A program made the position numbers and the translations under genes. The notes under the pieces are model-generated. The model saw only the letters and a list, made by a program, of their open reading frames with translations, did not search any database and was not told the origin of the DNA. Of a stretch of 11,071 nt of DNA, positions 6,778-11,071 are shown in pieces. The stretch comes from Rhodoferax sp. (GTDB lineage: Bacteria; Pseudomonadota; Gammaproteobacteria; Burkholderiales; Burkholderiaceae_C): contig JAKFXU010000391.1 of NCBI GenBank assembly GCA_021731215.1, positions 1 to 11,071 of the forward strand. Reading direction: 5' to 3'. Within the stretch, counting starts at the first letter, position 1, and the number at the start of each line of letters is the position of its first letter.

Positions 6778-8799
6778 ATGATTGACGAGGACAAGCATGA
6801 TCCGTCGATACCGTGGGTCGGCATGAGCGCACGCTGGCGCGATGTCCATTTCAGTCAACTCGCCGCAGCGCTGGACCAGAAACTGACGACGCTGGCGGCG
6901 CAGCTCGACACAGGACAAATATCGATGGTGCTGCACTGGCTGGAAGCGCTGAACGAGGAGGATCCGGTGTCTGCGCTGGCGGTGGCCGATCGCCTCGACG
7001 CCTTGCTGGCGCGGGTCGGAGCTGAGGGGTTGGGGCGCTGGATACTGACCGGGTTGCGCATGTACCCCGGTCAGCCGTTGCGCCAACAAGCCTACTTCCG
7101 GCTGGATGATCCGCGTGCCATAGAAACACTGCACGGCGAGGCTGGTGCCGGCACCTTGGCGGCGTCGCTGCCCTCGCTGGGGCTTCTGTTGCATGGCCTG
7201 TGCGGACGCCAGATTGAGCTTCAGCCACGGCGCCAACGTACGCTGGAGGGGTTGCCTTTGCGGCCGGTGTTGACGCCGACGCATTTGCTGTTGCCCGATG
7301 ACTATACCGCCTTAGATGGCTCCGATCGCTATCGCATTTACCGCGCTGCTGTCGCGCACGCTGTGGCCCACCTTCGCTACTCGACGGCCGCCCTGCCGAC
7401 CCTGACGCTCAAACCCATGGGAATTGCCATGGTGTCGGCAATAGAAGATACCCGGGTCGAAAGGCTGCTGGTGCGCGACTATCCAGGAGTACGGAGCTGG
7501 TTCATCGAATTTCTGCGGCGCGGCGTCAAACCAGCCGAGTTGGGGTTCGCGGCGCTGGTTGGGCGTATGAACTTGGCATTGATGGACCCGGAGTACCAGG
7601 ATGACAACTTCTGGGTCAACAAAGCCCGCCGCTTGTTCGAGGCGCAGGCAGCCAACTTGACCGATTACCCGGCATTTCGCCGCCTGGCTTCGATCCTGGC
7701 GAATGACCTCGGCCAGATGCGTGTGCCATTTCGCGCGCAGCGTTATACGGTGCCTGAGGCCTACCGTGACGACAACTCATTTCTTTGGGACTTCAATGAA
7801 CCCAATGCCCCGGCACCCGAGCCGGTGGACCTGCAGGTCAAAGCGCCGCAGCGACCGGATGCAGTGGTCCCTGACGACGCGCTTGCCCAGTCGCAGGCGG
7901 TCGAGATTGAACTGGGCCGTCAGACTTACCCGGAGTGGGATGCCCAGTTGTCTTTGATGCGCACGGACTGGTGCACGGTGATTGAAAAAAGGCCTGCCTG
8001 GCAGGGTCAGCGCGCCATTGCGAAACGGGATGCGCCGGCTCTGCCGCTGGTTCCGCTGATACGTTCGCGGCGCTTGAGTCGGCGCCAGCGGCTGCGCCGG
8101 CAATGGGAGGGCGATGACATCGACTTGAACGCGGCGATTGAGGCCATGCTCGATCAACGGCTTAAACTGTCCCCGGACCTGCGGCTTTTCATGCGCGCCG
8201 GACGCGAAGAGCGGGCGTCGAGCATTCTGGTGTTGCTGGACCTCTCCGAGTCGACCAACGACTGTCCCGGCGCCAGCATCGAATCCATTCTCGATATCGA
8301 GAAAAAAGCAGCGCTGCTGCTCGTTCAATCGGTGATGCTCAGCGGCGACCGCATTGCGGTTCACGGCTTCTCGTCAAACACCCGCGCGGAGGTTAACTAT
8401 TACCGCCTGCTTGAATTCGGCGCGCCGTTGGATGCAGGTGCGGCCGCCATGATCGGATCGGTACCGGGCCGTTATTCGACCCGCATGGGTGCCGCACTGC
8501 GCCATGCTATCGCTTGTTTGGCCAGTGAGCCGTTCGATCATCGCGCCATTGTGTTGGTGTCAGACGGCGCACCGTCTGACATCGATGTATTCAAAACCGG
8601 CTACCTGATCGAAGATGCGCGTGCCGCCGTACAGGAGGGCAGGCGCGCGGGAGTGCAGACCTTTTGCGTGGCGCTGGACCCTCAGGCCGATCCTTATGTG
8701 AGAAGAATCTTTGGTTGGAACAATTACCGCATCGTCGATGAACCGAACAGATTGCCAGCTCAACTGTCCAACTTGTACAACCGACTGGGGGTGACATGA
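6778..8799 (+). CDS. von Willebrand A domain protein, CbbO/NorD type
   Basis: Partner of the preceding AAA+ ATPase, 673 residues. CbbO and NorD proteins act as adaptors that link a MoxR ATPase ring to its client enzyme. The N-terminal 450 residues are a largely helical region of no recognised enzyme family, ending in a basic patch (RSRRLSRRQRLRRQW). The C-terminal third is a vWA domain with a complete metal-ion site: DLSES with Asp488, Ser490 and Ser492, Thr568 in YSTRMGAAL, and Asp596 in VSDGAPSD. No transmembrane segment or signal peptide was seen. The start is uncertain: ATG 6778 has a poor Shine-Dalgarno; GTG 6733 inside the upstream gene and ATG 6823 are alternatives. The stop overlaps the ATG of a 30-codon ORF. 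Confidence 0.88.
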   Translation: MIDEDKHDPSIPWVGMSARWRDVHFSQLAAALDQKLTTLAAQLDTGQISMVLHWLEALNEEDPVSALAVADRLDALLARVGAEGLGRWILTGLRMYPGQPLRQQAYFRLDDPRAIETLHGEAGAGTLAASLPSLGLLLHGLCGRQIELQPRRQRTLEGLPLRPVLTPTHLLLPDDYTALDGSDRYRIYRAAVAHAVAHLRYSTAALPTLTLKPMGIAMVSAIEDTRVERLLVRDYPGVRSWFIEFLRRGVKPAELGFAALVGRMNLALMDPEYQDDNFWVNKARRLFEAQAANLTDYPAFRRLASILANDLGQMRVPFRAQRYTVPEAYRDDNSFLWDFNEPNAPAPEPVDLQVKAPQRPDAVVPDDALAQSQAVEIELGRQTYPEWDAQLSLMRTDWCTVIEKRPAWQGQRAIAKRDAPALPLVPLIRSRRLSRRQRLRRQWEGDDIDLNAAIEAMLDQRLKLSPDLRLFMRAGREERASSILVLLDLSESTNDCPGASIESILDIEKKAALLLVQSVMLSGDRIAVHGFSSNTRAEVNYYRLLEFGAPLDAGAAAMIGSVPGRYSTRMGAALRHAIACLASEPFDHRAIVLVSDGAPSDIDVFKTGYLIEDARAAVQEGRRAGVQTFCVALDPQADPYVRRIFGWNNYRIVDEPNRLPAQLSNLYNRLGVT

Positions 8800-8888
8800 A
8801 AACAGACTGGCAAATATGTAGCAGAATGATGTCGTTTGGTGCATCAGTACGCCCCAATTCGAATAAAGGCAAGAACTGTGGCAAATAG
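8796..8888 (+). CDS. Hypothetical 30-codon ORF bridging to amiC
   Basis: ATG at 8796 overlaps the stop of the vWA gene as ATGA. The frame stays open for 30 codons and ends at TAG 8886-8888, running past the amiC GTG (8878) in another frame. The peptide (start MKTDWQICSRMM) resembles nothing recognised. It may simply keep ribosomes moving across the gap so that amiC translation is coupled to the upstream gene. There is no clear Shine-Dalgarno of its own. It could equally be chance. Confidence 0.3.
   Translation: MKTDWQICSRMMSFGASVRPNSNKGKNCGK
8865..8869 (+). promoter_or_regulatory. Shine-Dalgarno site that decides the amiC start
   Basis: AAAGG lies 8 nt before GTG 8878. This start gives the same N-terminal length as P. 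aeruginosa AmiC before the conserved first strand. Longer frames from TTG 8836 or GTG 8839 lack such a site. Confidence 0.6.
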
Positions 8889-10032
8889 GGACCCCATTCG
8901 TGTCGGCGTTCTATTCTCGGACACCGGTGTCACTTCGACAATAGGCCGTTCTCAGCTGCAGGGCACGTTGCTGGCAGTTGACGAAATCAATGAGGCTGGC
9001 GGTATTGACGGCAGGGAAATCGTCCCTGTGAGCTACGACGCCCGCTCGTCTCCCGCGATTTACGCGGCACTGGCCGAACGGCTCATCATCCAGGACAAGG
9101 TCAACGTGATCTTTGGCTGCTATATGTCAAGTAGCCGTAAGGCGGTGTTGCCGATTGTTGAAAAATGGAACAAACTTTTGTTTTACCCAACACTTTATGA
9201 GGGCTTCGAGTTTTCCAACAACATCATTTATAGCGGTGCTGCGCCGAACCAGAACAGCGTCCAACTGGCCGAATTCATGACGGCGAATTTCGGTGCGAGG
9301 GTTTACCTGATCGGGTCGAATTACATCTATCCCTACGAGTCCAACCGCATCATGAGCGATCTGGTTCTGCAGCGCCCCAACAGCAAAAAGGTGGGCGAAC
9401 GCTATGTCGAGCTTGACGCCACTGAGAGAGATTTTGAACTGATCATGGCCGACATTAAAGCGACGCAACCCGACTTTGTATTCTCGACCGTCGTCGGCGA
9501 TTCGACCGCCAGCCTGTACCGGGCCTATGCCGAGGCAGGGTTCAACCCGAAGATCATGCCTATCTCCAGCTTGACGACATCCGAGGCGGAGATATCACAG
9601 ATGGGTGCGGAGATTGCATTGGGACATTTCACCGCAGCGCCTTACTTCCAGTCAATCAACTCGGACACCAACCTGCGCTGCCTCGAGCGCCTGCGCAAGC
9701 GCTTCGGATCCGAGTGTGTACCCAATATGTGCTGGGAGGCGGCCTATTTTCAGACCCACATTTACGCCAGCGCCCTTCGCTACACGGGCCAGGACGATAT
9801 CGGCCAGATCCTGCCGAACATTCTGGGCAGCGAGTTCGAGGCGCCTCAGGGCCGGGTGCGCATCGACCCGATGAATCACCATACTTCGCTTTATCCGCGC
9901 ATTGGCGTAGCCAATTCCAGGGGGCAGTTCACCATTGTTCGCGAAGCCACCCGGCCGGTGCATCCAGACCCCTACATGGTCACCCATTCGCTTGGTGACT
10001 GGACGGCGTCCCTCAGTACGCTGGAGCTGTGA
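8878..10032 (+). CDS. amiC: Amide sensor / negative regulator AmiC
   Basis: Cytoplasmic protein with a periplasmic-binding-protein fold that binds AmiR and releases it when a short amide is bound. The 384 residues match P. aeruginosa AmiC (385) in length and along most of the chain (for example GVLFSDTGVTS, GFEFSNNIIYSGAAPNQNS and SSLTTSEAE). The known amide-contacting residues are all kept: Tyr82 and Ser84 in GCYMSSS, Tyr103 and Thr105 in FYPTLYEG, Tyr149 in SNYIYP. There is no signal peptide, as expected for the cytosolic sensor and in contrast to the Tat-exported paralogue at the head of the operon. GTG start chosen on Shine-Dalgarno and family length. Its stop is one base before the TTG start candidate of amiR, so sensor and regulator should be made together as a complex. 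Confidence 0.95.
   Translation: MANRDPIRVGVLFSDTGVTSTIGRSQLQGTLLAVDEINEAGGIDGREIVPVSYDARSSPAIYAALAERLIIQDKVNVIFGCYMSSSRKAVLPIVEKWNKLLFYPTLYEGFEFSNNIIYSGAAPNQNSVQLAEFMTANFGARVYLIGSNYIYPYESNRIMSDLVLQRPNSKKVGERYVELDATERDFELIMADIKATQPDFVFSTVVGDSTASLYRAYAEAGFNPKIMPISSLTTSEAEISQMGAEIALGHFTAAPYFQSINSDTNLRCLERLRKRFGSECVPNMCWEAAYFQTHIYASALRYTGQDDIGQILPNILGSEFEAPQGRVRIDPMNHHTSLYPRIGVANSRGQFTIVREATRPVHPDPYMVTHSLGDWTASLSTLEL
10023..10026 (+). promoter_or_regulatory. Shine-Dalgarno candidate for amiR at the end of amiC
   Basis: GGAG within the last codons of amiC lies 7 nt before TTG 10034. The alternative amiR start GTG 10061 has no comparable site. This is the main argument for the longer form. Confidence 0.45.
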
Positions 10033-10033
10033 A

Positions 10034-10669
10034 TTGGAAAACGGCACTCAACGGCGTGCAGTGCGTACGACACCGCCCCTGTTAAAAGACCTTCGGATAC
10101 TGAGGATCGCAGTCTTCCACCCCGACGACGCCGATGGCAGGCAGTTGAGCCAGCAATTGCAGCGGATCGGCTGTCAGGTTCAGGCTTTCTGGCCACCGTT
10201 GCCGGCGCTGCCGGATGGCATTGACGTTATTTTCCTAGCCGTGCGACCCGAGACCATAGATGCCGAGTTCGAATGGCTTAAGGGGGAAGACGTTCCAGCC
10301 GTCATCGCGGTGGTGACCTATGAAAACCCCACCATCGTCGAAACCGTGCTGCATATCGGGGCGCAAGCGGTTCTGCCGAGTCCGATTCGTTCCTTCGGCC
10401 TGCTGTCAGCGCTCGTGGTTGCCCGCTGCGTTCATCGGGATCTAAAAAGTCAAGCTCGGCGCTTGCGCAAGCTGGAGGCCAAAGTTATCGGCGTACGACA
10501 GATTACGGAAGCCAAGAGCATCCTCGTACGCACGCGCCAGATCACGGACGGCGCAGCCTACGACCTGATACGGAATCAAGCCATGAGCAAGCGCGTCACG
10601 ACTGAAGAAATTGCCGCGGCTATCGTCAATGCAAACGAAATTATGTCGATTGGGCGAGACTCCCAATGA
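10034..10669 (+). CDS. amiR: ANTAR-domain transcription antiterminator AmiR
   Basis: RNA-binding positive regulator that, in P. aeruginosa, prevents termination in the amidase leader when freed from AmiC. As drawn it has 211 residues. Residues 22-125 form a response-regulator-like pseudo-receiver without the phospho-acceptor aspartate at the end of strand 3 (IDVIFLAV). Residues 134-156 are a charged coiled-coil stretch. The ANTAR domain is at about 146-203, with AKSILVRTRQITDGAAYDLIRNQAM as its core. RIGCQVQAFWPP matches RIGCSVRQCWPP of P. aeruginosa AmiR. The start is ambiguous: TTG 10034 has the Shine-Dalgarno, while GTG 10061 gives 202 residues, nearer the 196 of the Pseudomonas protein. 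Its RNA target, a leader with paired hexanucleotide-loop hairpins, is not seen in this window. Confidence 0.92.
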   Translation: MENGTQRRAVRTTPPLLKDLRILRIAVFHPDDADGRQLSQQLQRIGCQVQAFWPPLPALPDGIDVIFLAVRPETIDAEFEWLKGEDVPAVIAVVTYENPTIVETVLHIGAQAVLPSPIRSFGLLSALVVARCVHRDLKSQARRLRKLEAKVIGVRQITEAKSILVRTRQITDGAAYDLIRNQAMSKRVTTEEIAAAIVNANEIMSIGRDSQ

Positions 10670-10678
10670 ATGCAGGAG

Positions 10679-10788
10679 GACTTCCCCGTCCCAGACGAAC
10701 CGCGAGCCAAAAGACTTGCAGTTTTCCGCATCGAGGTGCCAGGATGGAGCGGTCGAACTTTTCATCAACTCACCAGTCAGGGGAAGTC
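10679..10788 (+). repeat. 9-bp inverted repeat flanking the amiR-to-IS110 gap
   Basis: GACTTCCCC (10679-10687) and GGGGAAGTC (10780-10788) are perfect inverted copies 92 bp apart; the second abuts the ATG of the transposase remnant. The 119 bp between amiR and that ATG contain no other recognised feature. The repeat could be part of an IS110 end or an RNA stem, or chance. Confidence 0.35.
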
Positions 10789-11016
10789 ATGTCCATTACC
10801 TCTATCGGGATCGACCTCACAAAGAATGTCTTCCCCGGTCATGGCGTGGACGAGCATGGCAAACCAGTCCTGGTTCGCTCCCGCATCAAGCGCGAGGCGC
10901 TGCTGGAGTTGATCGCCAACCAAGCGCTCATCTTTTCTCGGCCACGCCCCCTTGCCGCGACAGAATCAGTTCACACCTCGTACCATACCTGCCAAACCAA
11001 AGGAGGGAATTCATGA
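10789..11016 (+). pseudogene. IS110-family transposase N-terminal remnant
   Basis: The first roughly 45 codons (to about 10923) match the start of IS110/IS1111-family DEDD transposases: MSITSIGIDLTKNVF with the first catalytic aspartate in GIDL, then GVDEHGKPVL and a KREALLELIANQ helix. Full-length members have about 300-400 residues. After ANQ the expected PPCLIGMEAC motif is missing; the frame continues 30 codons into unrelated sequence and stops at 11016, overlapping the next ATG. The remnant cannot be an active transposase. It marks a past insertion and rearrangement downstream of amiR. An in-frame ATG at 10666, overlapping the amiR stop, would add 41 unrelated residues and is unlikely to matter. 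Confidence 0.75.
11001..11006 (+). promoter_or_regulatory. Strong Shine-Dalgarno for the last gene
   Basis: A perfect AGGAGG lies 6 nt before ATG 11013. It is the strongest site in the window and supports the short partial gene as real. Confidence 0.75.
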
Positions 11017-11071
11017 CAATACTCGTAGCCTATGTGCCACGTCCTGAGGGTCAAGCTGCCCTAGACAAAGG
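11013..11071 (+). CDS. Probable universal stress protein, 5' end only
   Basis: Nineteen codons are present before the window ends (MTILVAYVPRPEGQAALDK). A short hydrophobic first strand ending in V-A-Y, followed by P-x-P-E-G-x-A-A-L-D, is the typical N-terminus of UspA-family nucleotide-binding proteins. The call rests on this short stretch only. The gene is on the same strand as the amide operon but lies beyond the IS110 remnant, so it may be a separate unit; no clear promoter was recognised in the 89 bp before it. Confidence 0.55.
   Translation, partial: MTILVAYVPRPEGQAALDK

Noticed and set aside
10924..11012. Possible promoter for the stress-protein gene (TTGCCG and TACCAT)
   Set aside because: The spacing between the two boxes is about 23 bp, too long for a sigma70 promoter, and the boxes are poor matches.

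Overview
The window is a co-directional gene block, all on the + strand, from what looks like a betaproteobacterium of the Burkholderiales type. That placement is an inference from the moderately high GC, the closeness of the amidase-operon proteins to their Pseudomonas counterparts, and the flavour of the IS110 remnant; no 16S or other marker is present. Almost every base from 62 to 10669 is coding, with gaps of 101 bp or less, so it reads as one operon for taking up, breaking down and sensing short-chain amides (or urea).

Layout. Positions 65-4815 hold a complete five-gene branched-chain-amino-acid/urea type ABC transporter: a Tat-exported binding protein, two LivH/LivM-like permeases and two ATPases (urtABCDE / fmdDEF-like). 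Next is amiE (4844-5881), an aliphatic amidase with its Glu-Lys-Cys catalytic set intact. Then comes a MoxR/CbbQ-type AAA+ ATPase (amiB-like, GTG start at 5955) with a CbbO/NorD-type von Willebrand A partner (6778-8799). The regulatory pair follows: amiC, a cytoplasmic amide sensor (GTG start at 8878), and amiR, an ANTAR-domain RNA-binding antiterminator. The membrane channel gene amiS of the Pseudomonas operon is absent from this stretch; the ABC transporter appears to fill the uptake role.

How the genes should work together. The binding protein captures an amide in the periplasm and the two permeases and two ATPases import it. AmiE hydrolyses it to a carboxylate and ammonia. By analogy with Pseudomonas aeruginosa, AmiC holds AmiR inactive until an amide binds, after which AmiR antiterminates transcription in the operon leader. 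The AAA+/vWA pair resembles the CbbQO and NorQD remodelling chaperones; its client is unknown. The promoter and AmiR-responsive leader are not visible and should lie just upstream of base 1.

The last 400 bp differ. A short IS110-family transposase N-terminus is fused out to an unrelated in-frame tail (10789-11016), followed by the first 19 codons of a probable universal stress protein gene that runs off the end. No tRNA, rRNA or CRISPR array was seen. Several intergenic hairpins, a 30-codon coupling ORF before amiC and a run of non-ATG starts suggest that protein ratios within the operon are tuned after transcription starts.
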